Part shown: positions 1-8,706 of the stretch, one piece after another
Numbering within the stretch: the stretch's first letter is position 1
Layout: the number at the start of each line of letters is the position of its first letter
Assembly (NCBI GenBank): GCA_017592665.1
Contig: JAGFNW010000039.1
Span: 1 to 64,000 of the forward strand
Source of the DNA: Streptosporangiaceae bacterium NEAU-GS5
GTDB lineage: Bacteria > Actinomycetota > Actinomycetes > Streptosporangiales > Streptosporangiaceae
Direction of reading: 5' to 3'
Length of the DNA: 64,000 nt
Notes under the pieces: model-generated
The model's input: only the letters and a program-made list of their open reading frames with translations
Database searches by the model: none
What the model was told of the DNA's origin: nothing
Position numbers and translations under genes: made by a program

Positions 1-51
1 CCCACTGCGCATCGGACAGATCAAACCGCCGCGTCACCGCTAAGGTGGCCA

Positions 52-106
52 CGAGGTCTCCGGGTCTGGTTCTTCTTGGTCGTTGAACCCTTTACCGGAG
101 ACCTCG
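52..106. repeat. 12-bp perfect inverted repeat near the left edge
   Basis: The arms CGAGGTCTCCGG (52-63) and CCGGAGACCTCG (95-106) are perfectly complementary and flank a 31-nt loop. The site lies just beyond the 3' end of the minus-strand ferredoxin gene, so it could be a stem-loop terminator for the RiPP operon. It could also be a mobile-element end. No T-run follows and no transposase is visible in the remaining bases to the left edge. Confidence 0.5.
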
Positions 107-154
107 CTGCATTACCGGCTACGACACGCCCCACCGCACACTTCGAGACAGGCT

Positions 155-448
155 CTAGCCCGGCTCAGCAGGGGCCGTCCGCCTCCAGATCCAGGTGTCC
201 TGCGGCGCACGGCCGGGATAAAGGCCGCTGAAGCGGTGCGCGAGCTCCTCGACCGGCTCCAGCGCGATGTCGATCGCGTTGGCGGGGCAGACCACGACGC
301 ACTGGCTCTCGCCGAAAAAGCCGTAGCACTCCGTGCAGCGCCCGGCGGTCACGACAGGGCGCGGATCACCGGGCACGATCGCCCCGTTCGGGCACTCCCA
401 GACGCACGCGCCGCACGTTATGCAGGCGTCGCTGATCGATGCGGACAT
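155..448 (-). CDS. 2[4Fe-4S] dicluster ferredoxin (last gene of RiPP operon)
   Basis: This 97-residue protein is rich in cysteine. A first CxxCxxCxxxC cluster motif (ITCGACVWECP) starts near residue 10. A second set (CTEC, then CVVVCP) lies near residues 38-54, as in YfhL/bacterial dicluster ferredoxins. Such proteins carry low-potential electrons in the cytoplasm. The start at 448 follows a GGAG element seven bases upstream and lies 16 bases after the PqqD-like stop codon, so it is co-transcribed with the radical SAM gene. I infer that it reduces the iron-sulphur clusters of that enzyme. The tail after about residue 70 is not ferredoxin-like and may be a docking extension. Confidence 0.85.
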   Translation of the reverse strand: MSASISDACITCGACVWECPNGAIVPGDPRPVVTAGRCTECYGFFGESQCVVVCPANAIDIALEPVEELAHRFSGLYPGRAPQDTWIWRRTAPAEPG

Positions 449-464
449 ATCCGATCTCCGATCC

Positions 465-731
465 TCACCCCTCGCCGGGGCAGAGCAGGTTCTCGCTCAT
501 CAGAGCGGCCACGAACGAATGGGCGTCGTCGGCCAATCGTGCGCGGTCGACCTCCGAATGGGCCGCCGCCAGAAGACCGACCAGACGCTCCATGCCGATG
601 CCCTCGCAGGCCCGCCAAATCGTCGCGCCCACGGCGTTGAGCTCGTAGTAGCGCACTGTTTCTGTGTGGCAGAGCACCACCCGTCCGTCCACGTCGTCCC
701 AGAGCACCTGCGGGTGGCGTACATAGATCAT
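465..731 (-). CDS. PqqD-like RiPP recognition element protein
   Basis: This 88-residue protein has the PqqD fold signature: an N-terminal 'HPQVLWDDVDG' strand pair, 'YELNAVGATIWRACEG', then a helical segment that would form the winged helix. PqqD-type RRE proteins bind the leader of a RiPP precursor and present it to a radical SAM enzyme. Its ATG (731-729) overlaps the TGA of the radical SAM gene as ATGA, so the two are translationally coupled. The open frame continues far upstream, but those residues lie inside the radical SAM gene and do not look PqqD-like, so the ATG at 731 is chosen. Confidence 0.85.
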   Translation of the reverse strand: MIYVRHPQVLWDDVDGRVVLCHTETVRYYELNAVGATIWRACEGIGMERLVGLLAAAHSEVDRARLADDAHSFVAALMSENLLCPGEG

Positions 732-2167
732 GGTTCTCGGTCCCGTACGCGAATGGTGGAGATCGGGATGAACGTCGCCGAGCGCGGTGCGGCGGCCGCG
801 AATTCGTCGGTCAGACGCGGTGGCACGGTGCCGGTCCCGGTGCTGGACCAGGCTTTCACCTCGAACTCGCGCCGTAGATACGCGCAGAACAGCGGATCGG
901 AAAGGTCGTAGTCGCCCGTGAACGAATAATGGATGCCGCGGCAGCCGCCGCCACAGCCGTCCCGGATGATGCAGGTGGCACACGGCCGCAGATGTCTTGC
1001 GGTTTTTCCCTGCGCGCTGTGCAGCGTCGGATTGTTGGCGTAGATGTCCGCCAGCGGTGTCTGGCGGATGTTCTGGGTCCTGAATTCCGGATACTGCAGC
1101 AGCTTGCACGGGTAGACCCAGCCCTCGGGGTCGACCGAGACCTCGCTGAGCCCGGCCCCGCAGTGGGTCCGAATGCGCCCCTTGTCGCCACCGCCGTTCT
1201 GCGGGCGCCGCCCGTCATCGGCCGCCGTTCGCAGGGCGTGAATCCGGTCGGGCAGCCCGATGATCTCCTGAGGGCTCAGCTCGTCGTCCCGGACGGCCGA
1301 TCCGCGGCCCATGGGAAACTGCATCGCGATGCGGTGCTGCCCGATCGGCCGCTCGTCGACGAAATCGAGCAGTTCGGCCAGATCGGCAAGCCCGAAGTGC
1401 GCCAGCACGGAGTTGACGTCCACCTCTACCCGGGCCTGGAGCAGCAGCCGGATCGCGTCCGTGGCCCGCCGCCAGGAGCCTTCACCACGCTGCCGGTCGT
1501 GATGCTCCGGCCTGCCATGATCAAGGCTGACCGTGACCTTGTCGAACGTCGCCGCGACCGCCGCGATGTTGCGTTCGGTGATGTAGTGCCCGTTGGTTAT
1601 CACGTTCGCGGTCAGTCCGGCGCGCTTGGCGCCGCGTGCGACCTCGAGCAGGTCACGGCGGGAGAACGGCTCGCCGCCGGTGAAGACCATGGTCCGGGCG
1701 CCGGCCTCGGCCACCTGCCGCACCAGGTCGAGCGCCTCCGTGGTGCTCAGCTCATCGGGCCGGGCGACCATGGCCTCCTGGTAGCAGTAGCCGCACCGCA
1801 GATTGCACGCCTGCGTGCAGATCCAATAGACCGCGTCAAGCGGGTTCGGCGGCATCGACGGCTCGGGCGCGGGCGGCTCGTGGTCCAGATACAGCATGCG
1901 GCGCAGCACGGACCATTCGATGATCTGCCGGACCGACTGTTCCGCGGTGGCTGCGGCGTGCGGGAATCGCCGCTCCAGATGGTCGGCGAGAAGGCCGCGG
2001 TCACGCCCGGCGCGCAACCACCGCAGCACCTCGGCCTGCTCCTCGCTCAGCCGATGCCAGACATTGAGCGCCGGGTTGTATCCCAGCGTCTGCCCGTCGC
2101 GATAGATCAATGCCAATCGGGACGGCACGAGCACACGGTTCAGCAGCTCCACACCCGGCCCTGTCAC
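728..2167 (-). CDS. radical SAM/SPASM peptide-maturation enzyme
   Basis: From the GTG at 2167 the product is 479 residues. An N-terminal region of about 110 residues resembles a second RRE-like or wHTH fold. The radical SAM core follows with the CxxxCxxC motif (CNLRCGYCYQ), then 'TGGEPFSRRDL' for SAM binding. A C-terminal SPASM domain carries several cysteines (THCGAG, YPCKLL, CATCIIRDGCGGGC), expected to bind auxiliary [4Fe-4S] clusters. SPASM enzymes install thioether or C-C crosslinks in peptides. The GTG start overlaps the TGA of a 24-codon ORF (GTGA) and the stop overlaps the PqqD-like start. The frame stays open to 2314 but has no better start with a ribosome site. The substrate is inferred to be the Cys-rich peptide encoded at 2248-2448. 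Confidence 0.88.
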   Translation of the reverse strand: MTGPGVELLNRVLVPSRLALIYRDGQTLGYNPALNVWHRLSEEQAEVLRWLRAGRDRGLLADHLERRFPHAAATAEQSVRQIIEWSVLRRMLYLDHEPPAPEPSMPPNPLDAVYWICTQACNLRCGYCYQEAMVARPDELSTTEALDLVRQVAEAGARTMVFTGGEPFSRRDLLEVARGAKRAGLTANVITNGHYITERNIAAVAATFDKVTVSLDHGRPEHHDRQRGEGSWRRATDAIRLLLQARVEVDVNSVLAHFGLADLAELLDFVDERPIGQHRIAMQFPMGRGSAVRDDELSPQEIIGLPDRIHALRTAADDGRRPQNGGGDKGRIRTHCGAGLSEVSVDPEGWVYPCKLLQYPEFRTQNIRQTPLADIYANNPTLHSAQGKTARHLRPCATCIIRDGCGGGCRGIHYSFTGDYDLSDPLFCAYLRREFEVKAWSSTGTGTVPPRLTDEFAAAAPRSATFIPISTIRVRDREP

Positions 2168-2238
2168 TGCAGGCCCACGCCGGCCCCGCCACCCGCGGTG
2201 GAAGAGCGGTTTTCCTCGCCATTGTCGCTGGACGCCAT
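2164..2238 (-). CDS. 24-residue small ORF between precursor and radical SAM gene
   Basis: An ATG at 2238 preceded by AGGGG (6-nt spacing) opens 24 codons. The peptide begins MASSDNGEEN and ends TAGGGAGVGLQ. The TGA overlaps the GTG of the radical SAM gene, giving a GTGA coupling. The Gly-rich tail echoes the GGGAG stretch in the precursor core but has no cysteine. It may be a second short substrate, or only a leader ORF that couples translation into the enzyme gene. Coding status is inferred from the ribosome site and overlap only. Confidence 0.45.
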   Translation of the reverse strand: MASSDNGEENRSSTAGGGAGVGLQ

Positions 2239-2247
2239 GGTCTACCC

Positions 2248-2448
2248 CTACATCTCCACGCCGCCGGAAGAGCCGGCCCCGCCACCGGCTTGGCTGCCGC
2301 ATTTGCACAGGCACCGTTGCAGCGCCATTTCCGCGGTATCGGCCCGGAGGGCGGGCGAGGCGTACTCGTCGCCGGCGGCCGGAGCCGTCTTCGCGGTCCT
2401 CTTGGCCGCGGGGCTCTTGGCGCCGTTGCGCGCGGTCTTTTCAGGCAT
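2248..2448 (-). CDS. putative RiPP precursor with CxCxC core
   Basis: This 66-residue peptide has a basic, Ala/Lys-rich N-terminal half, an acidic stretch (GDEYASP, residues 26-32) and a C-terminal core with Cys46, Cys48 and Cys50 (RCLCKCG). The core ends in a Gly/Ser-rich tail, GGGAGSSGGVEM. Clustered N-terminal cysteines facing a cysteine-free acceptor segment is the hairpin layout of type I sactipeptides. GAGGG lies six bases before the ATG. It is first in line before the small ORF, radical SAM, PqqD-like and ferredoxin genes. No known precursor family is recognised, and no peptidase or exporter is nearby, so the mature product is unknown. Confidence 0.72.
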   Translation of the reverse strand: MPEKTARNGAKSPAAKRTAKTAPAAGDEYASPALRADTAEMALQRCLCKCGSQAGGGAGSSGGVEM

Positions 2449-2560
2449 GGGATTCCCTCTCGTCCCGGCACACTGTTCGGTAGATATTTGTCCCAGCGCC
2501 CGCTCCGGCTACCGCGGAATATCACAAGACGCGCGCAAAGATAGCTTGGGGATACCTTTC

Positions 2561-3346
2561 CTATTTGAGCCACGGGTGATCGGGCCAGATCAGCGCTAAC
2601 ACGCCGGCATACGGCATGGTCCTCGGGTTGATTTTCGCGCCCGCCGTGAAAGCGCCATACGCCACCGCGCCGGTCAAATCCGCCTCACGCAGCTCGGCGT
2701 TCCGGAGAATCGCGAAGTTGAGATTGACGTGCGCCAGGCTCGGGCAGCCGTAGCTGTCGCCCGTTCGCTCGCCGACCTTTCCCGCGATGCCCGCGCCGAA
2801 TTCACAGACGGCCACCGCCCCGGTCAGGTCCGCATGATTGAGGTCGGCGTCCTTGAGATTCACGCACTCGGCGGCGAGCCGGCCCGCCACGATATCCGGG
2901 TTCCGGCACTCCAGATGAGCGCCGGACAGGTTCGCCGCCTCTAATTTGGCCTTGCTGAGATTGGCGCCCTGCAGCACCTTCTGCCGCATGTCGGTGCGGC
3001 TGAGATCCGCTCGGGACAGATCCGTGCGGTCGACGTCGACCGATCGCAGATCGACGCCCTGTAATGACGCGCCCGCCAGCGAGGTCCCGGTCAGCCGCGC
3101 CAGGCTCAGGACGGCCCGATCGAGGTCGGCGCCCCGCAGATCCGCCCCGCTGAGGTCGGCTCCACGCAGGTCGGCGCCGGGCAGCTGCACGCCGCGCAGC
3201 GATGCCGACGACAGATCCAGCCATCGCCGCCGGTCGGAAATCGCCAGGTGCAGCTCCGCGCGATCCTTGGGCTCGAGCGCGTCGAATTCCTCCTGCGAGA
3301 CCGAACCGATGACGCGCCGTATGCGCCGATTCGTGGATCGTTCCAT
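2561..3346 (-). CDS. pentapeptide-repeat protein
   Basis: From about residue 40 the 261-residue protein is built of A(D/N)LXX repeats ('GADLRGADLSGADLRGADLDRA' pattern), which fold into a right-handed quadrilateral beta-helix. A region rich in Cys/Gly interrupts the repeats at about residues 150-205, before a last repeat block. There is no signal peptide, so it is cytoplasmic. Some members of this family (Qnr, MfpA, McbG, AlbG) mimic DNA and protect gyrase. It ends 112 bases upstream of the RiPP precursor on the same strand. A self-protection role for the cluster product is therefore possible but unproven. Confidence 0.85.
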   Translation of the reverse strand: MERSTNRRIRRVIGSVSQEEFDALEPKDRAELHLAISDRRRWLDLSSASLRGVQLPGADLRGADLSGADLRGADLDRAVLSLARLTGTSLAGASLQGVDLRSVDVDRTDLSRADLSRTDMRQKVLQGANLSKAKLEAANLSGAHLECRNPDIVAGRLAAECVNLKDADLNHADLTGAVAVCEFGAGIAGKVGERTGDSYGCPSLAHVNLNFAILRNAELREADLTGAVAYGAFTAGAKINPRTMPYAGVLALIWPDHPWLK

Positions 3347-3562
3347 CCCGGTATTGTGCAGCGATTCCCCGGATCTGACGAGATGGCCGCGGGTTGCGGA
3401 TCACCGTCCCGGTGATCCGCGGTCCGGACCAGCTTCCGGTAAGCCGGCGGCAAGGAAAGCTCAATCCCTGATTGCCCGTTCCCCGCCGGGGCAAATCGTG
3501 TGGGGGAAAATCCGCGGCCTGGTTCGGCGTTTTCGCCGCGCACCGGAGAGGGAATCTTGCGA

Positions 3563-3826
3563 ATGGGCGCGTCTCAGTCCGACCTGTCGGATTATGGCGC
3601 TGATCTTGTCGTTGCCGTCACGCAAGCGAGCATCAACGCGACGCTGAAACAGCTGCTGGCCGGGCTCACCGCCCCGGAAGTGACGGTTTGCTACGTCTAC
3701 CAGGGCAACAATCTGGTGCCCATCGACTATCAGACCCTCGTGTCGAATGCGAATGGTTCGCCCCCGGCCCCTGAACGGGCTCCGTCAGGTCGTCTCCAGA
3801 CGGTGGACGGTACCGGCGGGGTTTGA
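3563..3826 (+). pseudogene. N-terminal fragment of a larger conserved protein, truncated
   Basis: The first 66 or so residues ('LVVAVTQASINATLKQLL', then 'VCYVYQGNNLVPIDY') read like the beginning of a longer beta-rich protein. After residue 66 the sequence becomes low-complexity (PPAPERAPSGR) and runs into the 3' end of the opposite-strand gene. The fragment resembles the start of TULIP/P47-type hypothetical proteins, but I cannot assign it firmly. The abrupt change near 3762 suggests that the 3' part was lost by deletion when the MerR block arrived. The start at 3563 is preceded by GGAGAGGG at a long spacing. Confidence 0.4.
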
Positions 3827-4216
3827 GACCAGGCTCAGGCCGTGCTGGGACAGCCGGTCGCCGAACTCGCCGAGCGACTCCACCGGATGGTCGGGCAGCT
3901 CGTAGAACGCGTCGAGCACGGCCTTGGCGGCGTCGTTGTCAGGCACGGCCGCGTCCCAGACCACCTGGCCGTCCTCGACGCCGACCTCGAAGGCGTAGAA
4001 GGGGCAGCAGGCCTTCTCGCGGGCGGCCAGGTCGCGGACCCAGTCCTCGACGCCGGGGTCGGCGCGGAAGCGGAAGCGGATGCCGTCGCCGGTCCTTTCC
4101 CGGCCGACGAGCACCTGGTCGAACAGCCGCCGGTATTCGGCGATCCGCTCGGCGTCGGTGTCGGGGGCGTCGGTCATGTCGCAGACGATCGGCGTGGAAG
4201 CCGGAGGAATGTCCAT
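3785..4216 (-). CDS. MerR-linked hypothetical protein with CCPF motif
   Basis: This 143-residue cytoplasmic protein carries 'REKACCPFYAFEV' near its middle, a motif seen in small proteins encoded beside metal- or thiol-sensing MerR regulators. An additional cysteine (IVCDM) lies near the N-terminus. No enzyme family is recognised. The frame extends to 4255, but that segment is the MerR-type promoter. The ATG at 4216 lies about eight bases beyond the -10 hexamer and is taken as a leaderless start. It lies directly downstream of the MerR gene on the same strand and is probably its regulatory target. A metal- or thiol-related function is inference. Confidence 0.65.
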   Translation of the reverse strand: MDIPPASTPIVCDMTDAPDTDAERIAEYRRLFDQVLVGRERTGDGIRFRFRADPGVEDWVRDLAAREKACCPFYAFEVGVEDGQVVWDAAVPDNDAAKAVLDAFYELPDHPVESLGEFGDRLSQHGLSLVSNPAGTVHRLETT

Positions 4217-4224
4217 GCCGGCGA

Positions 4225-4255
4225 GCCTAAAGTCTTGACCTAACTCCAGAGTCAA
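4225..4255 (-). promoter_or_regulatory. MerR-type promoter with 19-bp spacer
   Basis: Reading the minus strand, the -35 element TTGACT (4255-4250) and the -10 element TTAGGC (4230-4225) are separated by 19 bases. The over-long spacer carries a dyad, CTTGAC to GTCAAG. This is the architecture MerR-family activators untwist. Transcription should begin close to the ATG at 4216, giving a leaderless message. Confidence 0.7.
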
Positions 4256-4270
4256 GGGCTCTGTGCCCGC

Positions 4271-4642
4271 CTACGCGGGAGCGATGAGGCGGCAGTTGCC
4301 GGATCGGCAGTCGTCGAGGGTTTCCACGGCGTTGCGCCGCAACCGCTCCAGCTCGGCGATCTTCGCGTCGATCCGGCCCACCACGGCCTCCAGCCGCCAC
4401 CGCTCGCCGTCGCAGGTCGCACCGCCCGCGTCGTGGGCGCGCAGCGCGTCGGCCACCTCGTCGAGGGTGAGGCCCAGCTCCTGCAGAGCCTTGGCCGAGC
4501 GGATCCGATCCACGGCCGACTCCGGGAACGCCCGATAGCCCGACGGCCGGCGCTCGGCGGCGGGCAGCACGCCGCGCCGCTCGTAGAACCGCACGGTGTC
4601 GACGCTGACGCCGGCCTCACGCGCCACCTGCCCGATCTTCAT
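4271..4642 (-). CDS. MerR-family metal/thiol-responsive regulator
   Basis: The 123-residue protein begins with a classic MerR winged helix (MKIGQVAREAGVSVDTVRFYERRG), followed by the dimerisation coiled coil. It has cysteines at 'GATCDGE' and in the C-terminal 'DDCRSGNCRL' loop. This cysteine layout matches heavy-metal MerR members such as MerR/ZntR/CueR types, but the metal cannot be told from sequence. It reads towards the CCPF-motif gene, whose promoter has the MerR spacer. It starts 18 bases before the 3' end of the MarR gene on the same strand. Confidence 0.85.
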   Translation of the reverse strand: MKIGQVAREAGVSVDTVRFYERRGVLPAAERRPSGYRAFPESAVDRIRSAKALQELGLTLDEVADALRAHDAGGATCDGERWRLEAVVGRIDAKIAELERLRRNAVETLDDCRSGNCRLIAPA

Positions 4643-4659
4643 GCTCCGACTGTAGGCCG

Positions 4660-6205
<1,546 letters not shown>

Positions 6206-7093
6206 TCAGCTCTCGGCGTCGACGAGGTCGGCGTTGATCGCCATCGCGGCCGCCGATCCCGCGGCGGCCGCGACGATGACGTGGGCCCGCTGGTCGACGG
6301 CGTTGCCCGCGGCCCAGACGCCGGGCACGCTGGTCCGGCCCGCGGGGTCGACGACGGCCCAGCCGTTCTCGTCCACCGCGCAACCAAGGCTCGTGAGCAG
6401 GCCGCCGTTCGGCACGAAGCGCGGCCGTACGAAGACGGCCGCACGCGGCACGACGGCGCCGTCCACCTCGACGCCGGTAAGCCGGTCGCCGTCCGCGACG
6501 ATCCGCGTCACCTTGCCCTCGACCACACCGATGCCGCGGGCGGCAAGCCGGTCGCGCTCGTCCTGGGCGAGGGCCAGCGTGTGCGGGAAGAAGACCACGT
6601 CGGGGGACCACTGGCGGATCAGCAGCGCCTGATGGACGGAGTCGGGGCCGCCGCCCAGCACGCCGAGCGGCTGGTCGCGGACCTCGTAGCCGTGGCAGTA
6701 GGGGCAGTGCAGCACGTCACGTCCCCAGCGTTCGGCGACGCCGGGGATGGCGGGCAGCTCGTCGCGAAGGCCGGTGGCCAAAAGGAGGTGGCGCGCGGCC
6801 AGTTCCCCGCCGCGGCCAAGACGGACCAGGAAGCCGGGCTCCACGGCGACGACGGTGTCGTCGACCAGGCGTCCGCCGTAGCCGCCGACCTCGGCCCGCC
6901 CGGCGGCGATCAGCTCGAGCGGCGGCATGCCGTCGCGGGACAGAAATCCGTGCATGTGCGCGGCGGGTGCGTTGCGCGGGGCGCCGGCGTCCACGAGCGC
7001 CACCCGGCGCCGCGCCCGCAGCAGCACCAGGGCGGCGCTCAGCCCGGCCGCGCCGCCGCCCACCACCACGACGTCGTATTCGTTGTCGTTCAT
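6206..7093 (-). CDS. thioredoxin-reductase-like FAD/NAD(P) oxidoreductase
   Basis: The 295-residue protein begins with the FAD-binding GGGAAGLSA motif (VVVVGGGAAGLSAAL). It has a CPYC redox centre (Cys130/Cys133, 'HCPYCHGYEVRD'), the NAD(P)-binding 'GVLGGGPDSV' and the C-terminal 'VPGVWAAGNAVD' FAD motif. This is the TrxR-like family common beside XRE-cupin regulators. The substrate is probably a small disulphide or protein partner. Its stop abuts the GAPDH stop (convergent, no gap). It is divergent from the XRE-cupin gene across 61 bases, so that regulator is the likely controller. Confidence 0.88.
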   Translation of the reverse strand: MNDNEYDVVVVGGGAAGLSAALVLLRARRRVALVDAGAPRNAPAAHMHGFLSRDGMPPLELIAAGRAEVGGYGGRLVDDTVVAVEPGFLVRLGRGGELAARHLLLATGLRDELPAIPGVAERWGRDVLHCPYCHGYEVRDQPLGVLGGGPDSVHQALLIRQWSPDVVFFPHTLALAQDERDRLAARGIGVVEGKVTRIVADGDRLTGVEVDGAVVPRAAVFVRPRFVPNGGLLTSLGCAVDENGWAVVDPAGRTSVPGVWAAGNAVDQRAHVIVAAAAGSAAAMAINADLVDAES

Positions 7094-7154
7094 GGCGGCC
7101 ACAGTGCGTTTCCATCCTCCTCCGGCGCAACTCTTATTGCCGATTCCGGGAAAG

Positions 7155-7754
7155 ATGGAGGACATGGAACACCCGCCCGCGATCGCCGCCACCCTGGCCG
7201 AGGTCGGCCCCCGGCTCAAACGCCTGCGCTCCGAGCGCGGCATCACTCTTGCCGCCCTGTCGGAGGCGACCGGCGTCTCGACCAGCACGCTGTCGCGCCT
7301 TGAGGCCGGCCAGCGCCGTCCCAGCCTCGAGTTGCTGCTTCCGATCGCCCAGGCCTATCGGGTGCCGCTGGACGAGCTGGTCGGAGCGCCCGAGGTCGGC
7401 GACCCCCGGGTGCGCCTCAAACCGCGCAAGGTGCACGGCCGCACCATGCTGCCGCTGACTCGGCAGCCCGGCGCGCTGCAGGCCTGGAAGGTGGTCATTC
7501 CGGGCGGCCAGGACGCGCCCGATCTCCGGATCCACGAGGGCTACGAGTGGCTGTACGTGCTGTCCGGCCGGTTGCGACTGATCCTCGGCGACAACGACCT
7601 CGTGCTCGACGCCGGCGAGGCGGCCGAGTTCGACACGCGGCTGCCGCACTGGTTCGGCAGCGGCGACGGGCGGCCCGTCGAGATCCTCAGCCTGTTCGGG
7701 CGGCAGGGCGAGCGCATTCACGTACGGGCCAAGCCGCGCACACGCGGATCATGA
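7155..7754 (+). CDS. XRE-cupin transcriptional regulator
   Basis: An N-terminal HTH_3 domain ('LKRLRSERGITLAALSEATGVSTSTLSRLEAG', seen in parts, residues about 15-65) is followed by a C-terminal cupin barrel (residues about 115-190). The cupin has 'HEGYEWLYVLSGRLRLILGD' and 'DTRLPHWFG'. Such proteins sense small molecules through the cupin. The ATG at 7155 is used; a second ATG at 7164 is equally possible because GGAGG lies only two bases before it. It is divergent from the flavoprotein gene and ends six bases inside the convergent dioxygenase gene. Confidence 0.85.
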   Translation: MEDMEHPPAIAATLAEVGPRLKRLRSERGITLAALSEATGVSTSTLSRLEAGQRRPSLELLLPIAQAYRVPLDELVGAPEVGDPRVRLKPRKVHGRTMLPLTRQPGALQAWKVVIPGGQDAPDLRIHEGYEWLYVLSGRLRLILGDNDLVLDAGEAAEFDTRLPHWFGSGDGRPVEILSLFGRQGERIHVRAKPRTRGS

Positions 7755-8630
7755 GGCCTCGTCGCGGGCCAGCACGATGTCGAAGGCGACCTCGCGCCAG
7801 GGCCCGTCGAGCGGACGGCCGTCCGGTGCCGGAGTGCCGGGCCCGTGCCGGATGAAGTTCCTGACCAGCGACTCCTTCACGCCGAAGACGGCGTCGCTCG
7901 CCAGCAGCGGGTCGCCTTCGACGAAGACGTGGGTGACCAGCGTGTGGCAGCCGGGCGCGGAGACCATGAAATGCAGGTGCGCCGCGCGGTAGGGGGAGCG
8001 CCCGGTCGCCGCGAGCAGGTCGCCGACCGGCCCGTCATGGGGAATGGGGTAGGGCGTGGGCGTCACGGCCCAGAACCGATAGGCGCCCGCGTCGTCGGCC
8101 CGCAGAACGGCCCGCCCGGCCGTGCGGTCGTCGCCGTATTGGACGTCGTAGAAGCCGTCGTCGTCGGCCTGCCACACCTCCAGGCGCGCGCCCGGCAGCG
8201 GGGCGCCGCCGGTGTCGCGCACCGTGCCGGTCACCCAGCACGGCTCGCCCGCGGCTCCCTGCGCGATGTCCCCGCCGAGCTCGACGGCCGGGGCGTCGGC
8301 CACGAAGAACGGCCCGAGCACGGTGGCCTCGGTGGCGTCACCCTGCGCCGGCCGGCTGATGCAGATGGCCTGCATGGAAAGGCCCAGCACGTCGGAGAGC
8401 AGGATGAACTCCTGACGGCTTCCGGTGGTGATGTCGCCGCAGCGGCGCAGAAACTCGACGGCGGCCCGCCACTCGTCCTCGCTCAGCCGCACCTCGCGGG
8501 CGAAGGCGTGGGCGTGCCGGACCAGGGCCTGCATGATCTGCCGCAGCCGGGGGTCGGGCGCGCCCTCGAAGCTCGCGACCACCTGGTCGACGACCAACTG
8601 CTCGCGCGCCTCCTGCGGACTACTGGTCAT
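7749..8630 (-). CDS. intradiol dioxygenase (hydroxyquinol/catechol 1,2-dioxygenase type)
   Basis: The 293-residue length and layout match hydroxyquinol 1,2-dioxygenases. A helical N-terminal dimerisation domain (1-105) contains 'EATVLGPFFV'. The catalytic beta-sandwich has the four Fe(III) ligands Tyr161 (GFYDVQY), Tyr194 (PTPYPIP), His218 and His220 (AAHLHFMV). It opens a hydroxylated aromatic ring between the two hydroxyls to give a maleylacetate- or muconate-type product. No maleylacetate reductase or monooxygenase is adjacent. The divergent PadR gene with a palindrome in the shared intergenic region suggests PadR control, as in aromatic-acid responses. Confidence 0.9.
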   Translation of the reverse strand: MTSSPQEAREQLVVDQVVASFEGAPDPRLRQIMQALVRHAHAFAREVRLSEDEWRAAVEFLRRCGDITTGSRQEFILLSDVLGLSMQAICISRPAQGDATEATVLGPFFVADAPAVELGGDIAQGAAGEPCWVTGTVRDTGGAPLPGARLEVWQADDDGFYDVQYGDDRTAGRAVLRADDAGAYRFWAVTPTPYPIPHDGPVGDLLAATGRSPYRAAHLHFMVSAPGCHTLVTHVFVEGDPLLASDAVFGVKESLVRNFIRHGPGTPAPDGRPLDGPWREVAFDIVLARDEAS

Positions 8631-8684
8631 GCGCCAACACTACGACCGCCGGCAATTGCGCCGGCAGGGCTTGCGGAATAAGTC

Positions 8685-8698
8685 TATCTAGGTAGATA
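8685..8698. promoter_or_regulatory. palindromic PadR-type operator
   Basis: TATCTA-GG-TAGATA forms six-base arms in the 76-bp region between the dioxygenase start (8630) and the padR-like start (8707). It overlaps AT-rich hexamers suitable as -10 elements for the PadR gene. It is a likely autoregulatory site. Confidence 0.6.
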
Positions 8699-8706
8699 TT
8701 TGAGTC

